Shown here: one piece after another, positions 46,975 through 58,800 of the stretch
How the letters are laid out: each line of letters starts with the position of its first letter
Numbering within the stretch: position 1 is the stretch's first letter
NCBI GenBank assembly: GCA_025267735.1
Contig: CM046311.1
Coordinates: 22,714,020 to 22,778,019 of the forward strand
Source of the DNA: Mactra quadrangularis
Taxonomy: Eukaryota > Mollusca > Bivalvia > Venerida > Mactridae
Length of the DNA stretch: 64,000 bases
Direction of reading: 5' to 3'
Notes under the pieces: model-generated
Told to the model about the DNA's origin: nothing
Database searches by the model: none
The model's input: the letters and a program-made list of their open reading frames with translations, nothing else
Made by a program: the position numbers and the translations under genes

Positions 46975-47640
46975 TTTATATTTCAAGTGCATGAATATTT
47001 TGTATTCAGTATTTATTACATTGAAAGTATTGTCTGACTTAATATAAATTAAAAGACACGGATACTATATCATAGCATTTTAAGAAAAATACATGATTTT
47101 TTCCTATGGCATATACATGTATATAGGGAATAAGAAGCATCTTAGGATACCATTCTTGGTTGATATGCTGAATTATGCGAACAGTGGGCAATGTATGCCT
47201 TGCTGCATTTGATGAATTATATATATTATACATTTATTAATAATTCGCCAATATGATGCCTTGTATTAATAATTATGATAATTATTAAACTGCTGAATGT
47301 GTTTCTCGTTTCTCTTTTTAACATTATCACTTAGCACAGGTTAAGTTAACGGATTGAGTAATCTATCGTTCAGTTAATACAAGCTTGATAGCGAAAAAAT
47401 TCTTATAACTTGGATAAATCATTTTCAAGTCTGCTTCTTGATCTGTCAGTACTGAGCTGGTAGGATAAAGTTTCTTGCTCAAGGACACAAAGTAGGATTT
47501 GGATGGGGTTTTACCCAACGTGGAACTTGCTATTCAATGGTAAGCAATTCAATGTTGAAACCACTTGACCATACCTACCATCAATGGAGTTATTTCGTTT
47601 CTCGTCACAATCTTTTGAACTTACACCCTTGTCAATAACC
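46975..47640. other. DNA upstream of the CR1-like LINE
   Basis: Contains possible LINE 5' untranslated sequence next to 46963. A tRNA-like phrase, ttgctcaaggacac followed by cacttgaccatacctacc (about 47475-47580), may be another SINE fragment. No exon was found. Confidence 0.35.
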
Positions 47641-47817
47641 AGTACACACCTATCCTTCAACAAGACCGGAGACTTCTTCATTATTATCTAATCAATGCAG
47701 AAAAATTGACATTATTGTCAATTTTCCAAGGAAGGATATAATCTCCTCTGGTTGGCTTCGAACATATACTCCCTTCGGGATACGATATTTAAATCCCGGT
47801 GAGCTACCAAGCTATGG
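47640..47817 (-). repeat. SINE fragment, family C head and body
   Basis: In reverse complement it reads tagcttggtagctcaccggg (A-box-like), tgttcgaagccaacc (B-box-like) and gaagtctccggtcttgttga, then tactggttattgacaagggt. This is the same order as the fuller copy at 53776-54054. The 3' tail is missing. Confidence 0.6.
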
Positions 47818-47956
47818 AGTAAGATAGCTTTACGTTTGAACTCGTGAGCCCAGAATATGACACTACCACTAGTGGTTACGGTTCTCATGAAAATATGTTT
47901 CAGAGTTCAAACAGTAAAACAAAAATCGATCTTACACTATAATTTACGAATATCCT
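47818..47956. mobile_element. Short MITE, copy 2 (diverged)
   Basis: Shares tttgaactcgtgagcccaga, accactagtggttacggttc and gatcttacactataatttac, followed by gaatatcc, with the copy at 40382-40538. The left terminal repeat is degraded. Confidence 0.65.
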
Positions 47957-47959
47957 AAG

Positions 47960-48455
47960 TAGCCATATTTATGGTTATATTCATTGGCTTAGAGAAATAA
48001 GTGATATTTACCTGACGCAAAATTTTGTATCATCCGTGTTCCCATATTTGTTTCTGTATTGGCTCGTCGAGGAAGTATGAATACAAGTATTAACACTTTT
48101 GAAAAGAACCTTTGTAACTTTCATATTATCACAATTCAAGTCCAATTGTTTTACAATCGTATGTTTTCATAGAAATAAAGAAAAAAAAACATCTTTATTT
48201 ATCAGTTTTAAAATCGTAAAAGTAAAATAGTTATTGTGACGTATTGTAACTTACCCTCGGAGACAAAATAACTTAATGCATGTGCATAGTACTTTCTTTA
48301 AATCAATTATGATATAACAGTGGTGCTTTTCACGAAAAATCTCACGATAAAAATATCGTAAGTCAAAAGCAAGAAGCAGCCGTAATATGGTCATATTTGT
48401 TCAAATAGTTCCAACTATTATTGAATTATATAGATTACTGTTAGCCGGAATTTTC
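47960..48455. other. AT-rich DNA
   Basis: No supported feature. Confidence 0.3.
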
Positions 48456-48459
48456 AACG

Positions 48460-49680
48460 AAAAATTTGGCTAATTGTTTGGCGAACACGGGCGGGTGGGT
48501 GTCCGGTCGGATTGGCGGGCGGGCGGTTGGGCGGGCGTCCGGTGCTGTTAACAATTGCGTTAAAGTTTTTAAAGTACTTTATATTTCTGCCATATATAGT
48601 CAGATCTCTACAAAACTTTATGCGATGATAATATACTATGTAATGAACAGAATAAGACAGTTACCGCAACTATACCTGGTTTATTTATGGATTATTGCCC
48701 TAAGTAATTTCGGGTGTCTGTGGTGTCGTTAACAAGTGCGTTAAAGTTTTTAATTTGGCATATTTTTTTGCCATTTATTGTTAGATCTTTACGAAACTTC
48801 ATTGAATGATAACATACCATGTGATGAACAGATTAAGACAGTAACCACAACTCTACCTGGCTATATAATGGATTATTACCGTTTTTGCGTTAAAGTTTTC
48901 AAATTGTTGGATATCTCTGCCACTTATGGTTGGATGTTTATAAAATTTAATAAAATTATTACATACCATCTGTTGCAAAAAAAGACAGTAACAACAACTC
49001 TACCTGGCTTAAAAATGGATTATTTCCCTTTGTTAATTTTGCGTTAAAGTTTTCAAATTATTAGATGTCTCTGCTATTTCTGGTTAGATGTTTATGAAAT
49101 TTTATAAAATGATTACATACCATCTGTTGAAAAGCATTGGACATTAACGGCAACACTATACCTGACTTAAAAATGGATTATTTCCCTTTGTTATTTTTGC
49201 ATTTAAGTTTTGTTGGATATCTCTGCCGTTTATGGTTCGATGTTTATGAAATTTCATATAATGATTACATACCGTCTGTCGCAAAGAATAAGACTATAAC
49301 AGTAACTCGACTTGACAAAATAATACATTACTTTCCTTTTTTGCGTAAAACTTTTTAAACTGTTGGATATCTCTGCTATTTATGGTTTGATGTTAACGAA
49401 ATTTTATCGAATTATTATATACCATTTGTTGAAAATAATTAGACGGTAACCGCAACTCTGCCTGGCCTAATAAGGGACTTCCTCCATTTGTTGTTTTTTT
49501 GCGTGAAAGTTTTCAAATTGTTGGATATCTCTGCCATTTATGGTTAGATGTTTATGAAATTTCATACAATGATTACATACCATGTGTTGAAAGAATTAGA
49601 CAGTAATGGCAACTCTACCTGGCTTAAATATGGATTTTTTCCCTTTGAAATTTTTATGGTAAAAGTTTCAGTATGTTGGA
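48460..49680. repeat. About 155-bp satellite-like tandem array, seven units
   Basis: The landmark gcgttaaagttttcaaattg recurs in variant form at about 48556, 48731, 48886, 49043, 49198, 49343, 49501 and 49655 (mostly 145-175 bp apart). Each unit continues with ttggatatctctgccattta, atgtttatgaaatt, gattacataccatctgttg and caactctacctggcttaaaa. The array starts with a G-rich leader (gggcgggtgggtgtccgg, ggcgggcgggcgg; 48488-48535). Several frames stay open because the units vary. I consider them noncoding. Confidence 0.9.
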
Positions 49681-49775
49681 TCTCTCCAATAGCAAGTATA
49701 TTGGCATTTTCCAGTCATATTTTCGATCTCTCCAATAGCAAGTATTCTGGCATTTTCCTGTCATATTTTCCCGCG
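49678..49775. repeat. About 48-bp tandem duplication
   Basis: Two adjacent copies of gatctctccaatagcaagta followed by ttggcattttcc and gtcatattttc, at 49680 and 49728, differing at two positions. Confidence 0.92.
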
Positions 49776-49784
49776 ATTTTTGTT

Positions 49785-50375
49785 TCAACAATTCACCATT
49801 TGCCATATAAGATTTTTTAAATTTAATTCTCTTACCATTTCATACCATTAGTTTGGCTTTATTTTCATTGATATTTTCATGTCTTATGCCATCTTAGTCA
49901 AATACCAACAAAATACTCAGATAACATACAATAGGACAAATATATAGTAACTGAAACTCTTTTTTTCCTTCAAGATTCATTATTGCCCTTTGTATACCTT
50001 CTGAAAAGTAATTTATCAAATGACTTTCTTTTGTAACAACGTTAACTTGTTCTCAATGTTCCCATATGCAGAAAAATCGGCTTTAATGTAGCTCCCGCAT
50101 TATTTTTCTTATATACCTTTTGAATATCATATCATATTTATGTTTATTATTCTTCCGACGTTTATGAAATTGACTTACGATAACTATTTTCGTAAGATTT
50201 TTTTGTTAAAAGCTCCACAAATATGTGGAGATTGTTTGACACACACCAGCTACATGTATAAGTTTGCACCTGATAAAATCTCATTTTAAATCACATGTTT
50301 GCTTAAAGAATTGTAGGAATTATTAATGAAATATATTAAATGTAATCCGTGTTCATTTTTCAGCTTATGGTTACA
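49785..50375. other. AT-rich DNA
   Basis: No exon or repeat is recognised. Confidence 0.3.
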
Positions 50376-50377
50376 GT

Positions 50378-50515
50378 GGGTTTAACGTCATATCAGGTTA
50401 TTTTACGGCGTTCAGCGCACCTAACCAAGCTTTCCTGGACCCTTGTCTTAAACCAGTACTAAACTACTCGTACACTCTCACAAGTCTGGAAATTCTTCAT
50501 AAACCTTATTTAAGG
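50378..50515 (-). repeat. SINE 3' fragment, family C
   Basis: The plus strand reads gggtttaacgtcatatcagg, ttttacggcgttcagcgcac, aagctttcctggaccc and aaaccagtact, the reverse complement of the 3' half of the 53776-54054 SINE. The head is lost. Confidence 0.8.
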
Positions 50516-50519
50516 TGTT

Positions 50520-51130
50520 TATACCACGTGACTTTGACATCATATATGCTACGGTCTTGTCAGATTTCAATGTTACATACGCGAAGTTAAACAGAAAAGT
50601 GTTTACTATTTGCTATAGATTGTTTTCATCTCCAACGCCAGTTTTTTTACTTTTTAATTAAATCCTGGAATATTTTTCCTCTTTAAGTGTGTTACAACGT
50701 CCTTTTTTTAAAAAGGAAAAACGTTGATACTAGTAGTTTTGGATTGCCAGCTTCCAATTTGTTCAAATTCTATCCAAAAACTACTCCTTTGTTTCTTTGA
50801 GCTAGACACTTTATCCGATTAGCTTAGAACGGGTGACCTGGGCCTGTATTACAGAAACCCCTAAAAAGATAAGGATAAGATGATTTCGTAATACGGGCCC
50901 TGGAAGCGGACTCGAGAGTGAAAATTACTTATATCCCTATCGATCTAAAATAAATTAGTACGTGTATATTTTCATTTGTGTGGAAAATTTAAAGTTTATA
51001 ATCAAATTTCGCGAATTGGGAATTTTATTAAAAACGAAATGCAGTATTTACTTTAAACTTTCCTTGATGCCATGTAAGTATTTGTCCAGAAAGAGAAACC
51101 GGCTAAAAGTGTGTAATTGTTCACCTTATA
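50520..51130. other. AT-rich DNA
   Basis: No supported feature. A short inverted phrase near 50840-50900 (gggcctgtattacag and cgtaatacgggccc) hints at another small foldback repeat. Confidence 0.35.
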
Positions 51131-51134
51131 AGCA

Positions 51135-51381
51135 TAGTTCGTTTTTTTCTCAACTGTCAAAGCATGAATAATTACATGGTGAATGCGTTTGTTAAAATTA
51201 TAGTCGTAATACATCCATGAGTTTCCGAAAGAGTGTATTATGATCGAGTAAAGCTGCTTATGCCGTATGATATGTTTCAGTCAACATGTTTTCATAACAA
51301 TTAGGCCGCCAGTACAAAAACAATGCATCCAGTCACCGTAAAATTATTCAAGCTTTGACAGTTGAGAAAATATGGACAATA
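51135..51381. mobile_element. MITE copy 2, inverted relative to 9445-9696
   Basis: The left arm gtttttttctcaactgtcaa, agcatgaataattac and tggtgaatgcg is inverted at the right end: gtcaccgtaaaattattcaa, gctttgacagttgagaa and tggacaata. The interior matches the reverse complement of copy 1, including the catccatgagtttccgaaag segment. Confidence 0.85.
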
Positions 51382-51436
51382 TACATGTATATATAGGTAA
51401 TTGTTGTAAACCGAGTGGCTATAGACTCTGATATTG

Positions 51437-51739
51437 TTTTGTTTTGTTGGGTTTAGCGCCGTAGCAACACTTGTATTTGTCATATAACGGAAGTCAGTCA
51501 ACCTACTCACTGCTCCTGGAAATGCTTAATCTCTGGATTTAGCTGTTAGCCAACTACTAAGCGCATACTTTCGTCAGTGACTGACAACTGCCATGCATAA
51601 TTAAAAATCATTGGTAGGAGGGAGAATGACCGTATAAATAATTTCATGACCAAGCTCCACGAAAGTATGTCCCGCCCGGGAATGGAACCAACGACCAATC
51701 AGTAGATTTGCGTGCTACCAATTGAGCTAGTCGGGTGGC
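51437..51739 (-). repeat. tRNA-derived SINE, family A, full length
   Basis: In reverse complement the head reads ccgactagctcaattggtag (A box) and then ggttccattcccgggcgg (B box), followed by gacatactttcgtggagctt and a body shared with 60886-61194. The tail ends in gttgctacggcgctaaaccc followed by aac repeats. Confidence 0.88.
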
Positions 51740-51744
51740 TTCTA

Positions 51745-52395
51745 TGTTGGGATTGACCAATGTGAAACTAGCTTTTATTAGTTACTAGTCACAAAAATAC
51801 AACAAAACTGATATTGAAAAGAATATTGCTGTCATTTATTCAATAAACCATTTCACAAAAATATGTTATTCTAATGAATAAGTGAACAATAATTATTAAT
51901 TGCTTTATATCAGCATTTAAACATGTTTATTGTAGTAGCTATCCATAAGCTTTAATAACATTTCTTATAAAGGCATTAGAATAATACTTTACAGTACCCA
52001 CCAAAAGTTCGGAGACAAAAAATTACACCGATTCTTGGATTATGTTGATTATTCTTGCTGAATCATTATTTTTCAAATATTTAAGCATCGTTTGTGATAA
52101 AATAAAAACAAATTTCAAGCTTGCAACACATTCATAAGATCCAGCATCTGACATCCTATAGCCTCCAAAATCATGTTCATGGTTACTGTTTTCAGTTACA
52201 GCTTTTATGCTATTGTTGTAGTCTCAACTATTATAATAATGATAACCAGAAAATAATGCAAAATACAAAGCATTTCAAAATAAACAGTAAACAAATTCTG
52301 ATAAAAGCTATTTGGTAGGCCTACAATCTGATAATGTCTGTACATTATACTCAGTAGTTCTTCAAAAGTTATTATACAACATATACATGTAGTTT
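51745..52395. other. DNA downstream of the sushi/PAN gene
   Basis: AT-rich, with no exon found. The 3' untranslated region of the minus-strand gene probably ends near 52398. Confidence 0.35.
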
Positions 52396-52397
52396 CA

Positions 52398-52403
52398 TTT
52401 ATT
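52398..52403 (-). promoter_or_regulatory. Candidate polyadenylation signal
   Basis: AATAAA on the minus strand, the first such hexamer downstream of the stop codon at 52522 (about 120 nt away). It is a reasonable distance for the gene ending there, but AT-rich DNA gives this hexamer often. Confidence 0.4.
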
Positions 52404-52521
52404 GTTTTATGCACTAATATTCCTAATATTCACGCATTAAAAGAATCAAACTCATACAGCTAATCACGTTTTAATATCATTTTCTCTAATAGATCTACAT
52501 GTACTTGCAGAAACCATAATT

Positions 52522-52802
52522 TCATTTCTTTCTACAAATTCTATTAAAGGATTTATATTGTCTACGGGTTTCATCTTGAAAGTTGTCTCTAAAGTGGTTA
52601 CTAGATGCTGAATCTCTATGTAATGTACAATGTCCTTTATTTTTACTTGACGGCATGAAAAATACACTGGCACATCTAAAACTTTCTTCTTTTACACAAG
52701 CTTGTTTACATCCTCTTACGGAAGTCCAAATTGTACTTGGTCTTCTTACGGGGGTTCTATTTAAAGCCTGTGTGTATGTATGAACACAACGTTCTGGATG
52801 TC
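52522..52802 (-). CDS. PAN/apple-like terminal exon
   Basis: Encodes 92 residues with six Cys in PAN/apple order: GHPERC, VRGCKQACVKEESFRC, GHCTL and FNRIC, then KK and TGA. The C-x3-C-x(7)-C cluster (GCKQACVKEESFRC) followed by a later HC and a final Cys fits the three-disulfide pattern (1-6, 2-5, 3-4). PAN domains bind proteins or carbohydrates. Acceptor: tatttttcag. Confidence 0.75.
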
Positions 52803-55800
52803 CTGAAAAATAAAATGTGTTTTAGAAAGTTTCCTCCTGACAGAGTATTAAACGCTCAATATTGAATCTTAGTTGAGTGTCGACATTCAGTATGAATTAA
52901 AAATTAAGCTCTATCATTAGACAGATTGACCATTGGAACAATACTATCATATAAATGCTTTGCAAATTTAAAAATAGAAGTTTTGTTGTAAATGAAGATG
53001 GCATAAATGTCAAAGTTTGTTAAATGATTGTTTTAGATAGATTTATATTAGATATAAATAATCAATTTTAAGCTTTTTTCACTTGGCAGTTGACATCATC
53101 AAGAAACTATGTTAGGTGCCAAAGGGCTCATTCTCATACCCAGAAGTAATCAAGGTTCTTGATGTAAGTATCCAGCATACTGATATCTTCTGTGTATTGG
53201 AATGTAAATGACTATATAAGCATAGTGCATTTTACATCAAACAAATACACCAATTTTGGTTATAAGTTTTTGAAAACTGTTTATTTTCTTGAACATTGAT
53301 TCTCAAACTCAAATAAGTTGTGTATTGGCACTAACTCGAATAAATGGTTGAAACTGTACAACTAAATGCGGTTACAACACTTCTGCATTCAAGACAGCGA
53401 CATACGATTTCCAGAAGACTTAATTACAAATCCGTTGAAATAGTGTGAGCAAGAATTATCTTGACCTTACAATTCAGCCAATCCGGTCATTGATATTTTT
53501 TTTACCCATTATGCTAACAAGCGAGATATTCAAGAGCTACCGGACCAGAAAGTGGAAACAGACGCACAAACGACATACAATACATCATAATGAATTTCAC
53601 TTTTTATTCAATAATAAATATCAATACAATGTCAAATGGACGAAACTATTGTATGTTATACTTAAAGATCGTTTTCTTTCCGTATATACAACCAACAAGG
53701 CGGAAACGACAGCAATAGAGAGACACAAAGATGACTTGTTGTATCTTTGTCATTTTAGACTGTTTAACTTTTTAATTGTGTTGGGGTTAACGCCGTAGCA
53801 ACACATTATATAAGTCATTTAACGGCGTCCAGTGCACACAACCTAGCTTTCCTGGACCGTTGTCTATTACCAGTACTCATCTACTCTTCCACAAGACCGG
53901 AAACTCCTCCATATACCTTTTTAAGCGGAGGAAAATTGATATAACTGTCGAATTTCATGAAGTGTAATAACCTCCCCGGGTGGGATTCAAATCTGTTCCC
54001 CCTCGGGAATCTAGATTCGAAATCCAGGTGTGCTACCAATAGCGCTAGCAAACAGGGTTACATTTAGACTGAGTTCAAAATGAAACAGTTTTTTCCTTTA
54101 ATTTTATCACAAGTCTAGCCCGCTTGAATCGCCTGTCTTGTTCCTTGAACATATTCAAATACCCATAGAAGACCACCATAATTAAGAAATTAACATACCT
54201 GATATGGTAAAAGTTCTTGGTGTATCTGACGTCAGCCATTTATTTCCTGGATGTTGGTCTTTAAATACATAATAATCATCATATGCCGGAACAAATATTG
54301 ATACATGATCTATCAACATGTTATCATCGCCTGCAACCTTTGTTTTCTTACTGATGACAACATGATCTATCTAGAAAAACAATACAAAAACTAATTATAC
54401 TTGACGTTGATTGCAATTACAGTTTTAAGGCTCAAACGGAAACTGTGTGTAGTTAATCAAAACCGTATTACACTTTACGAGTTGAGTTTGATTGCACTGT
54501 TTGTTTTTTACAACTGCATTTAGAATTTACATTTGGAATTCTTACTTGTAAAAATCTAAAACTATTCACTGATATAAATGTTAATATTTGCCTTTCAATG
54601 TTTATTTTCGAATCAATAGTTCATAGTGAAGCCTTATTTTTGACCTAAATAAATCATTTTTGACGCAGGAAGTATTTCCAGATTGGAACGAACGTTTTAG
54701 AAAGCAAACTAGAAAAGAGGACTAGAATAAATTTTAAGTCCAGAGAAACAAGCACCAAAGAGTATGACAAATGACATTGTACACAAATATAATATACTGA
54801 AAGGATAAAGAAACGCAGGGTAACATTTCTTCCGATATTTTGAAAACGCGTTCTCCAAATAAAGTTTTGTGGATTGAGTAATTGGGTCATATTACACCTT
54901 GCCATGTATCGAAAATTTAGTCACTGTTCAATGTGCAGTTCTGGTAAATGGAGGAAGGAAAAAAAAATATCGTGCACCGTGTTGTTCTGGTCTCATGCAG
55001 CGTTGGTCAAGTCACTCTGCGTTAGTTTATTATGACCAATTGCTTTCCAAAAATTAATTGAGAATTTGATTTGTTTTAAGAATGGCACGACCCACAGAAG
55101 TTTTAAGGGGTCAGGCTATTCAGATGCTGATGCAAGGACAGCTACAAAATTAGGTTGCTAGGCAATTTGGTGTTAATGTTTCCACCATAGAACGTCTTGT
55201 AAGAAGTCTTCGGAAACTGGCGATTGGGCGATTGGCCGATTGACCTAGGTCAGGCCGTCCGCGCGTAACGTCACGACGTCAGGATCACTATATCGTCGTC
55301 TTTCATAAGTGTAATCGGCGCCTTACTGCCGTTGAGAGTGCACTTAATGTTCGTGGAAATAATGGGTGTCCTATAAGTTCAAAACCGGTAAGAAATCGAT
55401 TACGAGAAGTTGGTGTAAGAGCACGCCGCCCCTACGTAGATCCACAACTTACCCCTACTCTACGTCAGCGTCGTATGATCTGGGACGCTGCACATACTCC
55501 ACGACGGTTTCCACTGAGGCAGATTTGCCAAGTCTTTCTGGCCAATAACAACATTCAACCACTAGATTGGCCGCCATATAGCCCTGATTAAGCATCTTTG
55601 GGACCAGTTGGATAATCAGGTTCGAAAGCACCAGCGTCCCCTGCTACTCGACAGCAGTTGCCCAGAGCTCTGATTAAAAAGTAGGACAACATCCCCATAA
55701 CATCCCCATAAGACGGATTAACGCTCTCATGAACTCTATGACCAGAAGAATAAGGACCATGACCACGGCAAACGGTGGACACACAAAATATTGATGACTC

Positions 55801-58800
55801 AGATCAATTTTAAAATCCTATGGATCGACTCAATTTTATCGTCAATACTACTAAACCAATTGACAAATGCAATATACAGACTTTGGAATTTTTTAAGCAT
55901 TAATTTATCTGTAAGTATACGAAATTTCGTTTTAAAAAACGCCCGATATCAAACTTAATTTCTGGTTTATATTTCTCACTGCGTTTCTTTATCCTTTCAG
56001 TATATATACCAGATAATTATACAGATTAAATACACTGCACGTTGTATCCTACAAAAATGAGAACAATCTGCACTAGCTGGTGTTATAGTACATGTTATTT
56101 CCACTTGTCGACCCATTCTGTCTTTAGATGGCAAAGTTATGCTACGGACAAAAGAATTATAAACCGATCGAGACACACGCCATCAATTATTCCATAATAC
56201 GTCTTGCCTTCTTTGTTTGTTTGGATTTTACGGCGCACCAACACAGAAAGGTCATATCGCGCATCTTTTCTTCGACGAGAGTATAAAAATTCAAAAGTTT
56301 CATAGAATAAGTATATTGCATTATTGTATGATGTATTTTACTTACAGGGGTAACGTCTGTCCCGTTGTAGTTTATTTCTGATAATCCACCTTCACCCCAT
56401 GTGTATATTCCTATTTGATCTGTTCTTTTCCCATTCGTTCCAACAATTTCAATGTAAACATAGTCTTTAGTTGAAGAATACCGTCTCTTAGATAATTGAA
56501 AGCTTATAACATATTTAAAATTGGACCCTTGAATGTAAAAATGAGTTTTTTATTAGTTCAGACATCGTAATGAATATCAATTATTAAACCTGTAAGCCAG
56601 GACTTAACATATAAACACATTCGCAGGTTAATTATAAAATGTCAATGTTAATAAGATATTATTCAGTATGATAATTACATAAATGGTAGTTAAATAGTCA
56701 GTCGTTATACATCTTTGACATGCTTATACGGAGAAGAACTTTCGTTCAAATTATATTCAAATAATGTTTAGATATGTAAACTATTGTCAATTATATATTT
56801 TATATTACAGTGAACATTCTGACATATAGATCTATTTACTCTAGAACAACTTTTTTATGAAAATTGGCTGACATATTAAGAATACTGTTTACAAGTCATT
56901 CGTATCAAGTCTCTTTACCACGAACCCATGGGATCAACCTAAGGACAGTAATTTCTATATTGACATGCAATTAAATACACACCACTAAATTTATAACGTG
57001 GAGCATAGTGATGTCAGTCTGTCTATTCAACATTTTTTTGAGAAAATAATCCACTGTATGTTCTGAATTAAAGATAATTTTTATAAGCAGATTCAAACAT
57101 TTTAATGTCTTACAATCGGTCAGTTACAGCTTACCACATAAGAAATAGAACACACCACGGAAGGCCTCCTGTTCTAATAGTGACCGACCATTAAGCCCTA
57201 TGACAAATAGTGGACTGAGGCCGAAGGCTGAGGTCTACTATATGTTAGTGGACTGACTGAGAGGTCACTTTTAGACCAGCAGACGCTCAGTGGTGGGTAC
57301 TGTTTCTTATATTTTAAAGCACCTTTTTAACAATTAATATTTTGCAAAAGCAAAATAATAAATAAAATTATTGTTTAACAATTTAAGGTAAAAAATGTAT
57401 AGCATCAAGTTTGTTAACACGGCGAAGTTTTCATGAAAATTACATAGTGGGTTACACGCCACTAAACCAGTATTTAATGGTTTCGACTGAATATGGCGAC
57501 AGCGGGCCACTATCATATTAGCGGGTCACTGTCATATTATTACGGCCTGCTACCGAAATATGATTAAAAAATACCCGCTATGTTAATACGCGAAGAAGTA
57601 GCAATTTTATGTAAGGTATACTATAAATTGATATTGAATAATATTTTTATGGATAATCAATTGTTTAGTTACTTGTCAGGTAATATTCGAGTATTGCTTG
57701 TCAGGTAATATTCGAGTAATAGTAAAATTACATTAAGTTTTATTTGGATACACGTACTGCCAAACAGGTTGAAGTAAACACGACAAAAAACTTAAATTGA
57801 TGACAAGCAGCCATTGTATTTAACATGGAATGCTGTACATACATTTTCATTTTGAATAAAGAACATTAATTGATTTAGCTGCATGTAAAAACACGCAACC
57901 CCATACAGACTGTTTCCTCTCAATCACTGAATATAACATAAGTTTGAAAACAATAATTACGTAAACATGTGATGATATTATCCCACGATCCATCTTCTGT
58001 ACATGTCATTACAGGGTTAGATGGTTCGTATTGTTGAGGACATTCCATTTTGTCTGAGTAAATTGATTCATGAACCTGAAATACTTGTCTGTTGCTCTTG
58101 TACGGAGCTGTTCCGGCTGGTAAGTCACAACCTGTTAATTAGAAAAAATTGAAGTAAATATAAATGTAAACAAATCCATTCAGGCTTTCAAAAAAGTATT
58201 TATATAAAGTAAGAAGATTATTGAAAAAAGAAGGAAAAAGTAGGACTCCCTTTCTATTTTTCGGCCGCTAAAAACTACATTAACAATCTTACGACAATTT
58301 AACAGCCCATTCATTAAGATAAATTTACCAATCAAAATACAGCTGTTGTTAAATTTACAATTTCATTGTTTAAACTTTTAAGTCTAATTAAAACAGGTCA
58401 GCATAGTATGGATTAGCCGAAAAATGTTACAAAAACTGATATTATTCATAGCGGACTTTCTCATCATTTCATTAAAAATAGTACACTAGTCAGAGGCTTG
58501 CACATGTCAAAATGGATTATAATCTAGTTTCTGAGGACACTGTACATTGTTGTAACACAAGGCTCAATCAGAAAGGGGGATTTTTGCCTGTCCAGGGTCA
58601 AAAATTCAAGTTCCGAGTGTTTTGCTTTTATAGGTGCTAAACTATGGAATAATCCAACCAGTATTTCAGACATTGACAATGTTTATTCTTTTAAGGTGGA
58701 CATCAAGAATCATTTCTATCAAAGTTATAAACATTCTAAATATTGTAATAACAATGCTGCATAGGCTTTTAAATTTGATCTATACATGTACATGTACTAG

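Noticed and set aside
48460..49360. A run of plus-strand frames of 73-89 codons
   Set aside because: Each covers one or two units of the 155-bp array, and the repeated words reflect the repeat.
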